Below, in pieces: positions 35,901-45,652 of a stretch of 64,000 bases of DNA. This DNA is from Pocillopora verrucosa (taxonomy: Eukaryota; Cnidaria; Anthozoa; Scleractinia; Pocilloporidae), in NCBI RefSeq assembly GCF_036669915.1, contig NC_089325.1:1560404-1624403 (forward strand). Direction: 5' to 3'. The notes below the pieces were generated by a model that had not been told where the DNA came from, did no database searches, and saw only the letters and a program-made list of their open reading frames with translations. Position 1 is the first letter of the stretch. The number at the start of each line of letters is the position of its first letter. The translations under genes were made by a program, and so were the position numbers.

Positions 35901-37580
35901 AAGATCATGATCTCACATCTTCCCGTCTCCCCTATGTTTTGTTACAGATCACTAACGGTCAAGACGATAGTGAAGTCTCCATAGATGACCTTCCAACCAA
36001 GCTTACTGGATTGACAGAGGTAAGTTGTGCGAAGCCGCTGCATGTACCTTCGTAATCAACACTCAGAGTAAAAGCTCTGGCTGCCGGCCAGATTCGCCGG
36101 CTGATAAAGAGGTGATCACTGGCTAGTTACTTGCCTGTGATAACGTGGCAAAGGGTATCAGCTTTCCTTGTTCTCTCTCTATACCCTGCGTTCATCTTCA
36201 AGGGGTTTCAAAAGATTAAGACCTAAATTTTGTTAGCAGGTCTCTCTTTGGGCCGGCTCAGTTCTGTTTTGAACCGACAGACTATTTTATTAGCTACAAC
36301 CTTGTACAAGTTTGTCTGGAGAGTAATGCTATGATTAATTGTAAGCCAAACAGTAGGAATTGGAAGGCGGTAATGAAACTATTGGTTATACACGCGATCT
36401 CCTGTTCCGACCTATAATTATAGATGCTCTCTTCAAGAAAAAAGGCTGAGGGAAACGATTCACTTGTATTCTGACTTTTTTTCGCTTGTTTTTCTCCATT
36501 TAAGCATCGTTTTTAACTGCCATCGTGTTGCAGATAAGTTACGATAGTTGCATTTCTGCCATTATGTTCTAGGTGCCACAAAGGCATTTCTCTCCTCCAC
36601 TGGTCTGTGTTAGTTTTTTTTCCCCCGCTTTTTTGATTTTTTTTTTTTTTTGTATATAATTCATGTAGGCCTGAAATATTGTCGCAATTCAGAGCAGGAA
36701 AAGTGATTTTTTTTTTTTAAAACATTCTTCCAGGCTGATCTACAGGCACGAATTGCGGAAGAACAAAGCCGGAATGAGGCTTCCTCGGGTGCCCTTGCAC
36801 ATCTAGACGGATTACCAGGTAACACTTGTAGCTCTTGTTAGTGCTCAAAGAAGAAGGGAACAAAATATTTTAATGAATCTATGTTAAGAACTACAAGAAG
36901 AAAATAAATTTGTTTGCGCAAAATTGTTAGCCCGAAGTATTTCACTTTGAAAACTCGCTTTAATCTCCCCCTTTGTGTTGCGTTAAAATAAAGAATCACA
37001 GAACGGTAATGCTAAAAGGAAAATAGAACGAAACGAACCACAAATAGAAAATTAGTTTGCGCTTGATTATTAGCTCATGAAGTATTACTGTTAATAGTTA
37101 CCTTAATCTCACACTTTGTGGTGCCGTCAACCCAAACAACTTCAGAACTGCTCTGTTAGAGTAAGGCTGGCTGTTGAACTTCGATTTACTGTTAAATAAA
37201 AAATAGTAGATTTGACAACTAAGACTCTTTCTTATTTCATTCGAGCTTCAGTGTGAGGTTTACGTATTCTTTGACTTTCTTATCTCACTTTTGACAATTT
37301 TTTATGGTTTTCTTTTTATTCAGAACTTGCAGGTGATCCCGAGGCCTTGCGCGAGCCAGGTGATTTGTCAGTTTTACATATAAACTATTTTTTTATTATT
37401 CCACAAATAATATAGAATTATTTTGTAATTGGCTTGCACTCTGCATTGGATCTCTTTGCTAACAATTATGATGACCTGTTTATTTTTTATTTATCTATTA
37501 ATTATTTATTTATTTATTTATTTTTAACAGAATCATCCAAGAGGCCATTAAATGGTTTACACGGGGATGTGGACAAATGA
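2999..37580 (+). CDS. PCM1: PCM1, pericentriolar material 1 (51 coding exons, 2,247 residues)
   Basis: Scaffold of centriolar satellites, which move along microtubules and bring proteins to centrosomes and cilia. All 51 exons keep one frame from ATG to TGA (6,744 nt); human PCM1 is about 2,024 residues. Exons: 2999-3193, 3946-4209, 5158-5352, 5795-5836, 6413-6475, 6747-6845, 7506-7577, 7774-7863, 7962-8045, 8480-8596, 9154-9243, 14895-14984, 15110-15151, 15628-15766, 16128-16257, 16890-16950, 17312-17523, 18284-18347, 18653-18822, 19298-19361, 19741-20044, 20679-20833, 21623-21833, 22237-22544, 23197-23416, 23989-24089, 24686-24923, 25284-25711, 26279-26534, 26755-26986, 28382-28402, 28494-28602, 28889-29026, 29231-29311, 29808-29972, 30267-30431, 30668-30721, 31317-31424, 31565-31638, 31852-31944, 32509-32545, 33005-33105, 33820-34054, 34452-34495, 34623-34656, 34755-34804, 35028-35283, 35948-36019, 36734-36818, 37324-37359, 37531-37580. 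Family hallmarks include ATWGGSTQ and SRPHFLLELFRELQLL. Exon 44 is the least certain. Confidence 0.95.
3669..3879. repeat. TTAA-type MITE, family B, PCM1 intron 1
   Basis: Ends CAACCCTTTGACCCCTAAG and GAAGGGTTAA. Inner landmarks GGTCACACAA, GATCACCAGC, AAGTAGCTCTTGATTGTTGA and GAAATGTATAGAGAACA recur at 14.8, 16.5 and 29.4 kb. Confidence 0.7.
4764..4973. repeat. TTAA-type MITE, family A, PCM1 intron 2
   Basis: Starts CAACCCTTTCACTCCTAGG and ends GTTAAAAGGTTAA, with the shared inner GTATTGGATCAACTAACAAT and TTGTAAGGAGAAATTCTG. It is one of the best-preserved family A copies. Confidence 0.75.
6080..6288. repeat. TTAA-type MITE, family A variant, PCM1 intron 4
   Basis: TTAACCCTTTAACTCCCAAG at the left and GGAGTTAAAGGGTTAA at the right form a near-perfect terminal inverted repeat. 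The inner sequence is diverged from the other family A copies. Confidence 0.75.
9645..14485. repeat. 57-bp minisatellite, about 85 units, in PCM1 intron 11
   Basis: Head-to-tail copies of a 57-bp unit fill nearly the whole 5.65-kb intron between exons 11 and 12. A typical unit runs from TTGTTGCGATTGGGAGCTC through TTATCAGAGCTCATTGACTC to CCCAATCAAACAACAGAC. Units between about 10,200 and 13,380 are highly alike (few substitutions each); units at both margins are strongly diverged, as expected if the array grows from its middle. Because 57 is a multiple of 3, both strands stay open for long stretches (one plus-strand frame repeats LVAIGSSYQSSLTPQSNNR), but this is a by-product of the period. 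Splice sites of the flanking exons are intact. Confidence 0.97.
14755..14858. repeat. Partial family B MITE next to PCM1 exon 12
   Basis: Right half only: TTAATTGTTAAACAAATTCTC, GAAATGTATAGAGAACAT and the end AAAGGGTTAA. The left half is lost or unrecognisable. Confidence 0.6.
15237..15455. repeat. Degenerate TTAA-type MITE, third variant, PCM1 intron 13
   Basis: Begins CAACCCTCTCACTCCCAGGA and ends GAGAGTGAAAGAGGTGAAGG. The middle resembles family B (AACAAATTCTC, GAAATGTATGG) but is diverged. Confidence 0.45.
16479..16690. repeat. TTAA-type MITE, family B, PCM1 intron 15
   Basis: TTAACCCTTAGATCCCCAAG to GGGTGCAAAGGGTTAA, with CTCCTCACAATATCACCCCTG, AAGGTCATAAGC and AAGCTCTTGATTATT in common with the copies at 3.7 and 29.4 kb. 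Confidence 0.75.
22680..22860. repeat. Dispersed repeat copy in PCM1 intron 24
   Basis: Shares with 24,360-24,530 a run containing GCCGATTACAGACCGCC/GCGGTCTCCCGTCGCC-like text followed by GCAGCTACTTATAGAAAAA versus GGCAGTCGTTAATGGAAAG. Diverged copy of an unidentified short repeat. Confidence 0.35.
24360..24530. repeat. Dispersed repeat copy in PCM1 intron 26
   Basis: GC-richer than its surroundings, with GCGGCACAGCCGCCGACTACGC then GCCATCGGCAGTCGTTAA. Matches the copy at 22.7-22.86 kb in order of motifs. The class is not known. Confidence 0.35.
27005..28110 (+). repeat. Hairpin-ended dispersed element, truncated copy, PCM1 intron 30
   Basis: Same family as copies at 48.8-50.1 kb and 56.1-57.4 kb. 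Landmarks in order: TTATTCGCCAGCCGGGAGGT, GAACCCGAATGATTTAGGGC, TTTTTGAGCGAGTAAATTG, AAAAGGCTTCCAAACAAAC, ATCTGACACCTGTCAATTAG, and a TGTTTGCTGCAATGGCGTGT stretch. Only one arm of the terminal hairpin remains, and the far end is lost near 28.1 kb. A family A MITE is nested inside at 27,571-27,768. No coding capacity is seen. Confidence 0.75.
27571..27768. repeat. Family A MITE nested in a larger dispersed element
   Basis: TTAACCCTTCAACTCCCAGA to GGGGTTAAAGGGTTAA; inner text matches the 287-496 and 4,764-4,973 copies closely. It interrupts the hairpin-ended element, so it is the younger insertion. Confidence 0.8.
29411..29613. repeat. TTAA-type MITE, family B, PCM1 intron 34
   Basis: TTAACCTCTTAAGAGTGACC start, inner GGTCACGAGATTAAAG, AAGCTCTCCATTCTTAAT and ATGCATACTGATGTTGAG. 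The right terminus has decayed. Confidence 0.65.
32145..32445. repeat. Diverged tandem duplication in PCM1 intron 40
   Basis: Two blocks about 200 bp apart share GTGATTTTTATTT, a GATCA(A/G)ATCCTTA stretch, TAGCCGTATG and an AATGGTCG/AATAGCAT end. A T-rich run separates them. Origin unknown. Confidence 0.5.
34452..37580 (+). other. PCM1: PCM1 exons 44-51: C-terminal tail and stop
   Basis: Tail of small exons. Exons 46-47 join as LELSASESKPFS plus SFGSGEEDGEE, matching the vertebrate segment that ends YGSGEDENEDEE. Exons 48-49 read SEVSIDDLPTKLTGLTE then ADLQARIAEEQ, matching the vertebrate VKVEDLPLKLT / EADLRKKMVEEEQ segment. The last exon ends LNGLHGDVDK and TGA at 37,578-37,580. Exon 44 (34,452-34,495) is needed to repair phase between exons 43 and 45 and ends at AG|GCAAGT, a GC donor rather than GT; this small exon is the least certain piece. 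Confidence 0.8.
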
Positions 37581-38689
37581 GCTGCTCTTCACTATTAACG
37601 ACTGAGGAGCCGATAGCGAACTCTCGCTTTAGAATTTTTTTTTTTTCGCATTTCAAAGTTGAATTTCGAATTTGAAAACTGTGTCGAGGTTTTCCTGAGG
37701 GGTTTCTTGACCATAACGCAAAAAAAGGGGGAAAAGATAGATAGCAGTGTTGATGCGCATTAACTGCATTAGGTTAAGGATATCTCCTTTGGAAAAGAAA
37801 AACAACAAATTTTAATTACAAGATCATTGCGTTCTCCAGTCCAAGCCTCGAAGTGATTCTACATCCCACACGTTACAGCAGCCATGATTGAAAGCAGTTT
37901 TTACACTTTTGCATTTGTTATTCCGTCCGCTATAAACTACACTTCCAAGGTAATACTGTATGAGCGTAAACTTGGTTGACTAAATTCGTTTTACCGTAAC
38001 CATAAAAGAAGACTTTTATGACTAAAAGCGTTCAAGACATCTAAGGTGTTTTTGACCAAATGCGCTTTCTGAGCGCGTCATCGAAGTTAAGTTATTTAGA
38101 GTGAGGTTGTCTTCTATAATCCTCAACGGTTGTGTGTGAGTTTGATGTTAGGAAGGTAATTAATTGAAAATTATATCTGTGCTAGATTTTTCCACCAGTA
38201 GGATTTTTACTGGCATAATTTATACAAGCCTGATGTGACGAGGTAGTTTGCCAGTCTTGCTGGATTTGAGTGGTAGTTATTTATTCCTTGTTATTAAATT
38301 TGTTCTGCAGTAATAGTTTATTGTGATTATTTAAATGCTTGTGGAAGACCGTTCTATTTCTATTATTTATTATAGTGTATCTTAGCCTGCGCGTAGGCTG
38401 TCAATAGAGGCATTAGGAACTTTTAGCAGTTAGGACGGCGACGCCAAGGAAGACGTCGATTTAAAAATGAATAGATATTTTTAGTTGAAATTTCGCGACT
38501 GAATGGATGTGTTCACCATCTCTTACGGCGCTACAAGTAAACCTCAGCATAGTGTATGAGAGCAGCGTTGAGTTCCAAATATAGAAACTTAAATAATTTG
38601 CCGTCGGGGTTTCCTTTCTTGGACCACGCAAATTTTGATGATTTCACGTTATGTCGCAGAGGACGACGAAGAAATGTACACGGTTTTAA
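37581..38689. other. PCM1 3' UTR and downstream spacer
   Basis: Follows the PCM1 stop. A variant polyadenylation hexamer ATTAAA lies at 38,293-38,298; no closer AATAAA was seen. From about 38,385 the sequence looks like a dispersed repeat (GCAGTTAGGACGGCGACGCC) up to the TTAA that bounds the next element. No gene is supported. Confidence 0.5.
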
Positions 38690-41600
38690 GAGAGTGTCTC
38701 TGTAAGAGCGGTCCGGTCGATTTTGTTTGAGACACGGATTTCGCTCGTTTCTTGTGTGTTGTAAGACATTCATGTACCTATACTAAAACAACAATCAGTT
38801 TGATCGGATCTCTTCATTTTTCAGAGTTTTACGGAAATTAAATTTCACTCGAGCAAAGGCTTGCCGTGACACTTTTAAGACTTTAATTTCATACAACTTT
38901 GGAGGACAATTTACAAAAAACTACGGAACTCAGTAAAAAACAAATACCACAGCCATGTATATTAACTTTATCTTATCTATCGAGGCGACTTTTGTAAACA
39001 TCACGTTTCAATCAAGGAAACAGGAAGACTTGAATGACACCTTATCGGTTCACCTAAATCACAGACGCCAAAACCGATCAGATTCAAGGTAAATTTTTGA
39101 AAAAGTGAGGCGTTCTAAACTGATCCAACTAACATAGCTAGGAAGTAGTTGTCATAGAAAAGGTAACTACAGAAAAAAACTTTGCGGCCCGACCTTTACG
39201 AGAACTTTATAACTCCGTGAACTTTCCTAACTCTCGGTAATCTACAAGTTTGGCCGCCATTTTGAGGGACTTGTCAACATGAAGCGTAACCGATATAAAT
39301 CAAGCAGGTACATCTAAAACCGTCAGAAATACACACGAAAGCAATTCAAATGAACTTTAATTTTAATTCAAGCGGCAAAATTTGAAACTGTTCGTTAAAC
39401 TTACCATCCCCATGCGACCATTTCTTCCAACAATTCAAACACTACGACTAGTGTTCCAATTTCCCTCGTCGATTCAACCGTAAGAAATAACCTGTGCCAC
39501 CCAAGCTTCGACACGAATGTGAAGTACGAATCAAATAACATAACTGCTTCATCTTCGCGGCAATATCACGCTGGTATTTTGACATTCGGATCGACAAGCA
39601 CGGTGATCAGGAATCGATCGGTGTGTTTACCTCATAAACGTGACCGCTGACCAGTCGCTGAGTGAAAACAGTATAGCGCGGGGTGGGGTGGGTGGCGGGC
39701 TTATCGTCATAAGATATTCGAATACATACTTAAAAAGCTTTAGGACTATCAGTCTAAACAGTGAAGGCATGCTTCGTGCTACAGACAACTTTTATTTTAT
39801 TCTCATAACTTTCTCCTTTAAATTAGAGCTGGTATTAATTAATAGAGTTATCAATATATTTTTAACCGGGGTACCCATATAACCTTTTTGCCTGTCATCT
39901 GTGGTGTAAAATAAAGTGTATTTTCCACCAGAATCTTTTATTTATGGCCCATTGCACGGAATGAACACTATACTTAGAATGTTTGTACTAAGTAATTTTT
40001 GCTGTTCCCAGGAATGTGTGCAAAATGATAGAGATTTGGTTCATTCCACTGACACGTTCTTTTAAGTTATGGCGCGTGCAAGGTTTTCCCATCAAAAGTC
40101 GCGCGTGCAACACACCGGAATTGAAAATTCGTCGTAAAATCGCACGAACCTTAGAAGGAGTGTAGGCAACTTTGACTTCTGGCGAGATGAAGTGGATGGT
40201 TCAAAGCTTTTGAATGTCCTGAGACATATGCTAGTTAATTACATCTCTGCCTTGGATACGCTTCCTGACACCATCATGATCAGGATACTGACATGTTACC
40301 TTTGCACTTATCCAAAACTTCCCCAAAGAGTGGCGATACCTATAGAAAATCCACATTTTTTTTGTTTATCCTCCTGAGCGAGGTGAAATAGGACAATCCT
40401 TGCCAAGATTAGCTCATTTTCACTTAAGACCTCTTTAAACAGGTGGCAGCTTATCAAATGATGTTTTACTTCGTCATTGCATTCAGACAGTCGTACCAAA
40501 CCACTTAAGCCACGCGATCAACCAAAGTTTTTTCCACCTTTGCTATTCAAAAAGCAGTCCTGAGACATAATGAACGTCTCGCTAGCGAAAGACTTCTTCC
40601 TGTACTTGTAATTGTTTCCAACACGATACAAGTTTGGGAGATCTAAAGGAACTCACTATAACTTTGTATACTCGATACGATTTCAATTTCCGCGTCAAAG
40701 GAGAAGCCTACTGAGGTCAGTGGTTACGCTCTTGCGGTAAAGAATGGGTTTGTGACTTTCTTACTCAATTGAAAGACTCGCGTTACTCTTATGAAATGGT
40801 TGAACGGAATACAGACTTCGAGCAGTCTCTTATTTTTCCTAAAGATAGTGAGGTCACGCGTATCCTGTGAGCATGGAGAAGCCGCTCCACGCGAGACTCG
40901 TGTCTTGCGTCTTTGCCGCTCCACGCTCTCAGAGTTGGGCGAAGACAAGACACGTTATTTCTGGTGCGATACAAGAGGTTCAATGGTTATCAAGATTATC
41001 TAAACACATTTATTTACGTGGTAAAGATTTGTTTGTAAATCTATGAATTGATGCTAGTCCTATTTGGAACGAAATGTATTTGAAAGAAAAAAAGAATACT
41101 AAGTAAAACAAAAGTTGTCTGGAACACGAAGCATGCCTTCACATTAAGACTGACAGTTCTAATGTTTATCATGATACTTTAATGCATATGTTCGAATGTT
41201 CCCAAAAATCTTCTGATAATCTGCCCGCACCCACCCCTCACCCCGCCCTCACCACTGAACCGTACTGTTTTCACTCAGCGGCTGGTGAGCGAGCACGTTT
41301 ATGAAGTAAACATGGCGATCGCTACCTGATCACCGTTCTTGTCGATCTGAATGTCAAAATACCAGCGTGATATTGCCGCGAAGATGAAGCAGTTATGTTA
41401 TTTGATTCGTACTTCACATTCGAGTCGAAGCTTGGGTGGCACAGGTTATTTCTTACGGTTGAATCGACGAGGGAAATTGGAACACTAGTCGTAGTGTTTG
41501 AATTGTTGGAAGAAATGGTCGCATGGGGATGGTAAGTTTAACGAACAGTTTCAAATTTTGCCGCTTGAATTAAAAGTAATTTGAATTGCTTTCGTGTGTA

Positions 41601-42240
41601 TTTCTGACGGTTTTAGATGTACCTGCTTGATTTATATCGGTTACGCTTCATGTTGACAAGTCCCTCAAAATGGCGGCCAAACTTGTAGATTACCGAGAGT
41701 TAGGAAAGTTCACGGAGTTATAAAGTTCTCGTAAAGGTCGGGCCGCAAAGTTTTTTTCTGTAGTTACCTTTTCTATGACAACTACTTCCTAGCTATGTTA
41801 GTTGGATCAGTTTAGAACGCCTCACTTTTTCAAAAATTTACCTTGAATCTGATCGGTTTTGGCGTCTGTGATTTAGGTGAACCGATAAGGTGTCATTCAA
41901 GTCTTCCTGTTTCCTTGATTGAAACGTGATGTTTACAAAAGTCGCCTCGATAGATAAGATAAAGTTAATATACATGGCTGTGGTATTTGTTTTTTACTGA
42001 GTTCCGTAGTTTTTTGTAAATTGTCCTCCAAAGTTGTATGAAATTAAAGTCTTAAAAGTGTCACGGCAAGCCTTTGCTCGAGTGAAATTTAATTTCCGTA
42101 AAACTCTGAAAAATGAAGAGATCCGATCAAACTGATTGTTGTTTTAGTATAGGTACATGAATGTCTTACAACACACAAGAAACGAGCGAAATCCGTGTCT
42201 CAAGCAAAATCGACCGGACCACTCTTACAGAGACACTCTC
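38690..42240. mobile_element. TTAA-flanked element with ~1.1-kb inverted arms
   Basis: Left arm 38,690 to about 39,800 and right arm about 41,105 to 42,240 are reverse complements with few differences (for example GCGGCCCGACCTTTACGAGA at 39.18 kb against TCTCGTAAAGGTCGGGCCGC at 41.73 kb). Outer ends are GAGAGTGTCTC and GAGACACTCTC, each flanked directly by TTAA (38,686-38,689 and 42,241-42,244), the expected target duplication of piggyBac or Kolobok superfamilies. The spacer (39.8-41.1 kb) has no frame longer than about 75 codons and no transposase motif, so the element is non-autonomous. The arms include a GC-rich, nearly homopurine/pyrimidine run (GGGGTGGGGTGGGTGGCGGG) where the two arms differ most. 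Confidence 0.85.
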
Positions 42241-42525
42241 TTAAGTTCATCTTAGGTTCCCCGAGAGTTAATGACCATAGTTGATAATTAAGATTCAGGT
42301 TGCGGCCGTCTGACGGAGAAAATAAAAGAATAGTTACCACTTATAGAAGGAAAGGACTCATTTGTTTGACACAAAAAAGTCGAATGTTTTATTTATTTTT
42401 AAATTCATGTTTGCTACAGGAGGATTTGAGATGAGTGTAGCTAAAACCGGCCCTCATTTCGCTCAGCATCTGTTTCCGAGAGGTAACCTGGTTTGTTGAC
42501 GTGCCGTTTGTTCCATGAGTTTCTA

Positions 42526-43521
42526 TTATAGTTCGGTCTCTATTTGGCCAAAGTTGCCTCGAGTTCCATCATTCGTCGCCATCTCTTTTCTTTCTTTTTT
42601 AAGGCCGAGATCTGAGACATTTTTTGGTTCAGAAAGACAGGGAAACGAATAAAAGGTACTGCAAAAAGCTTGTCGAAATTCGCCATTTTTGAAGTAGTAT
42701 ATTATTGGGTTGATAGCTGATGAAGTTAGCGCAGTTGCCTCAACCCATGGCCATGCTAATGAAAACAGTTTCTCAAAGAGGCAATCCTTCTTCGTTGTAT
42801 AATAATGATAAGTAATAATAGTCAGAATGAAACAGGGAATCCATGTTATGATACAAACACTAAAAACGAGTCCAGTTGTTTTAATGGCTTTCAAATTTTT
42901 AACAACGCCACGGAGTGTGTCGTCATTGGAGTGATGACATTCTTCCCTTATTCTCTTACCTTGTGTTCTGGCTGCCTTAAAAATAAAAGCATAAGACAAA
43001 ATAACCACAAATATTGGAAAAAGATACGTTATGGCTGCGAAGAACAACCACCCCGCTCCATCTTTTATAAATATCAAAAAAAGGAAGAAACAGTGAGATC
43101 ACCCACACCGCAGTTATCACCACATGACATCTTGTCTTGGTTACAAATTCTTGATAGAGGTAAGGAAAGCGAATCGCAATTAACCTGTCAGCGGAAGCAC
43201 TACACAAACTTAACGATGTGGCGCCAGCAGAGTGAGTCCATAAGATCTGTATGATCTTAGTCATACTTCCATGTCCACTTTGAGGCTGCGACAGATGCGT
43301 GGCCAAAAATATTGGCTTCAAAACAAGACCAACGAAAAAGTCTGCGACGGACAATGAGGCCAAGAATCGATTGGAAATTGTCCGTAAAGACTCCTTCTTG
43401 TAGAGATCCCCAACACTGTTGTGTTTCCTACCACTGCTGCTAAACCAGACAAGGAGAGCCACAGTGAAAGAAATATGGATGCCCCACTACTCAGTCGTTC
43501 TTCAGAGCAGTTAAGGTTCAT
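42526..43521 (-). pseudogene. Class A GPCR, broken by two single-base frameshifts
   Basis: Intronless receptor of the local family. The N-terminus MNLNCSEERLSSGASIFLSL and TM1 up to GNTTVLG are in one frame; one base is missing just after (near 43,420, where paralogs read GNxVVLWLFYK), and the chain continues as YKKESLRTISNRFLASLSVA (TM2) to a TM3 with ADRLIAI, where the family has VDRF. A second indel in a T run near 43,080 moves the frame again, after which TM5-TM7 and the tail are intact (ITWIPCF in TM6, SSAINPIIYYF in TM7, stop at 42,526). No large deletion is seen. Decay is recent, or the two frameshifts are assembly errors. Closest in layout to the intact gene at 47.4 kb. Confidence 0.85.
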
Positions 43522-43959
43522 GTTCAGACCTTTGTAAGTTAGGAGGGAAAGGTTGGAAAGGAGTTACAGATGAGCTATTGATTATCCATAGGCGCAATTA
43601 CAGACAACCTGTCCTAACTCCGCTTACCAGTTATACGTCAACTTCTGTTCAAATTTTGCATCAAATGATTAAATAGTTTGGTAGCAGATGGCTTTTTTCG
43701 TGATATGAATGTTTTAATTTCTTTTGAAGATGGTAGCACAGAATTAAGGCAGAAATTCGTTTGGTTCGACATAATGTTAATAACATTAATGATAACAAGA
43801 ATAATTCATTCATCAGCAGAGAGTTTTTTTTCCTATCCTGTCTCTAGGTTTAGTATAATCCAAAATACCTTTCATCGACGGTTGAATATTTATTTGCTGG
43901 TGTCGATCAGCCACAACACAAATGAACTTCAAGTTACCCGGGCTGCGATGGTTGTCTCA

Positions 43960-43997
43960 CCAATAAGTCGTTCTTCTTCCAAGCAACTAATATTCAT
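43960..43997 (-). pseudogene. 5' remnant of another GPCR copy
   Basis: Reads MNISCLEEERLIG on the minus strand, matching the family N-terminus (MNLNCSEERLSSG). Upstream sequence also resembles that of the 42.5-kb gene: GATGGCTTTTTTCGTGATAT at 43.69 kb versus GATGGCTTCTTCTGTAACAT at 44.12 kb. The rest of the receptor is absent. Confidence 0.5.
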
Positions 43998-44002
43998 GTT
44001 AG

Positions 44003-44690
44003 GTGATTCAGAAGAAAGGAGAGATCTGGAAACACGTATGAGGTCGTTCCTACTAAGCCACTTCGCTCGGTTACGAACAGGTCAAATTTTGCAGTAAGAG
44101 CATAAATAATCTGTTCGCAGATGGCTTCTTCTGTAACATAAACATTTTAAATTTTCGCGGCGCAGAATACCGTTGGAAACATGTTTACTCGGAGTTAACT
44201 CGTTATACCTCAGTCAGAAAGCGACATCCTGTATCCCAAAGGAGAGCATTTTTGGAAAACCTTTCAATTGAAATTATCCCTTAACTTAGATAAATTGATG
44301 CAGAATACCCCAGCACCTAAGTGCATTTGACTGCTTTTTAGCTTTGTCTCCATATTTGAATATCCTTTACTATGTCCAGCCGTCAATATCTTCTTTACTT
44401 AACATAAACAACTCATATTCTTCAAAATGTAGTCAGCATTTTTTTACTTATTAGCCCGATGACAATCTGTGAGGGCTTGGACACTAAACTACTTATAATT
44501 AGGGGAAAGGGAACTGTTAACCATTGACAATGTTATCTGGCTATCCCAAAGTGCTTCAGAAACTGATCAAAGCTGAAACTGAACACATCCGGAGACTTGC
44601 TCAGTAAAAGTTGAGAAAATTGCATTCATTTACTTAGTCTCTAGGGAAAAGAAGATAGTTATCTCTGAAGAAAAGAAACACTTGTCATCA
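44003..44690. other. Spacer without a recognisable gene
   Basis: AT-rich, contains the duplicated GPCR 5' flank near 44.1 kb. Nothing else is supported. Confidence 0.4.
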
Positions 44691-45118
44691 GTACTTGTTT
44701 CTAATGGTCATCCTTCTTCATTTGTACGAAAATTCGCAAAGACAACAAGGTAACAGCCAACAAAAAACCCGCGCAGGAACTTATATCTACTGCCGTTCTC
44801 CCTTACATCAAGGGTGTATCAAAGGTTCTTTGCCGCTGCCTACAACATCAAGCCATACGAACCGTTTTCGAGTCGGACACAACACTTGATTAGGTCTCAC
44901 TTAGTAAGACCTAAAGACGCCCTGAAACCATCAAAACAAGACGGTGTCGTTTACAAGATCCCATTTGAATGCGGCAAAGTGCATATCGGTGAAACTAGGA
45001 GATCAATGCGAGAAACGATAAAAGAACATGACAGAGACACACCGCTTGCTCGTACTCAGACCTCAATAAACAATGAACACATATTTTATTACATGGATAG
45101 TCAGTCTCCTTAGTAACC
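44690..45118 (+). mobile_element. Penelope-like element fragment with GIY-YIG endonuclease domain (degenerate)
   Basis: The frame at 44,814-45,113 contains DGVVYKIPFECGKVHIGET, the GIY-YIG core (VVYKI for GIY, HIG for YIG), followed by RRSMRETIKEHDRD, as in Penelope-like retroelements, where this endonuclease follows the reverse transcriptase. The preceding stretch in other frames (AVLPYIKGVS, then RSHLVRPKDALKPSKQ) is the usual linker before that domain, so at least one frameshift separates them. No reverse-transcriptase core motifs remain upstream. The YIG tyrosine is replaced by His, consistent with a dead copy. Confidence 0.8.
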
Positions 45119-45652
45119 GTCCTTCAGATTTCCTACAATGCTATCCCTTCCTCCCAAATAAAAAACAAGAAACGTTTGTTCCAATCCGACCTGTATTCGT
45201 TTCCTATTGTGCCTGTGGTCCCCAGAGGGTTTTTCTGTGGCGGTAAAATAAACCGAAAATATAAACATAAAAGAACTGCGCTCGAGTGACAGCGGCTGCA
45301 TAAAGTTGCTTTTTTAGTCCCTGGGTAGTCAATGGCCTTAGAGTGTGATTGAAAAAGCTCGCAGAAAGAGACACAGATAAAACGCCATGCATGCTTCTCA
45401 AAATAATGGGTAAGTTTTAATTCTTAAGCACTTGCTTTTAGCACAAAACTAATAAACGTCTGGAGATATCAATCCATAACACCATCACTCGTTAATGGCT
45501 TTCCACCTTTATGTCAATAAAAACAGTCCTGTTTTACTGAGGTTGACCCTAAAGCTCTATCTCTATCTCTCTGTCCCAGTCCAACAATTTCCAGATATTC
45601 GGCCCCGATCCGGTCTCAAACAAAACTGACGTGTACTTTCTACTGTGAGGCG
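45119..45652. other. Spacer and left boundary of a duplicated block
   Basis: From about 45,318 this stretch aligns directly with 54,480 onward (CAATGGCCTTAGAGTG versus CAATGGCCTTGTGGGTG; GCAGAAAGAGACACA in both), which is the downstream flank of the paired GPCR copies. No gene. Confidence 0.5.

Noticed and set aside
40724-41003. Short frames in the centre of the TTAA-flanked inverted repeat as a transposase
   Set aside because: All below about 75 codons, overlapping on both strands, with no catalytic motif.
42805-43254. 149-codon plus-strand frame
   Set aside because: Antisense shadow of the 42.5-kb GPCR pseudogene.
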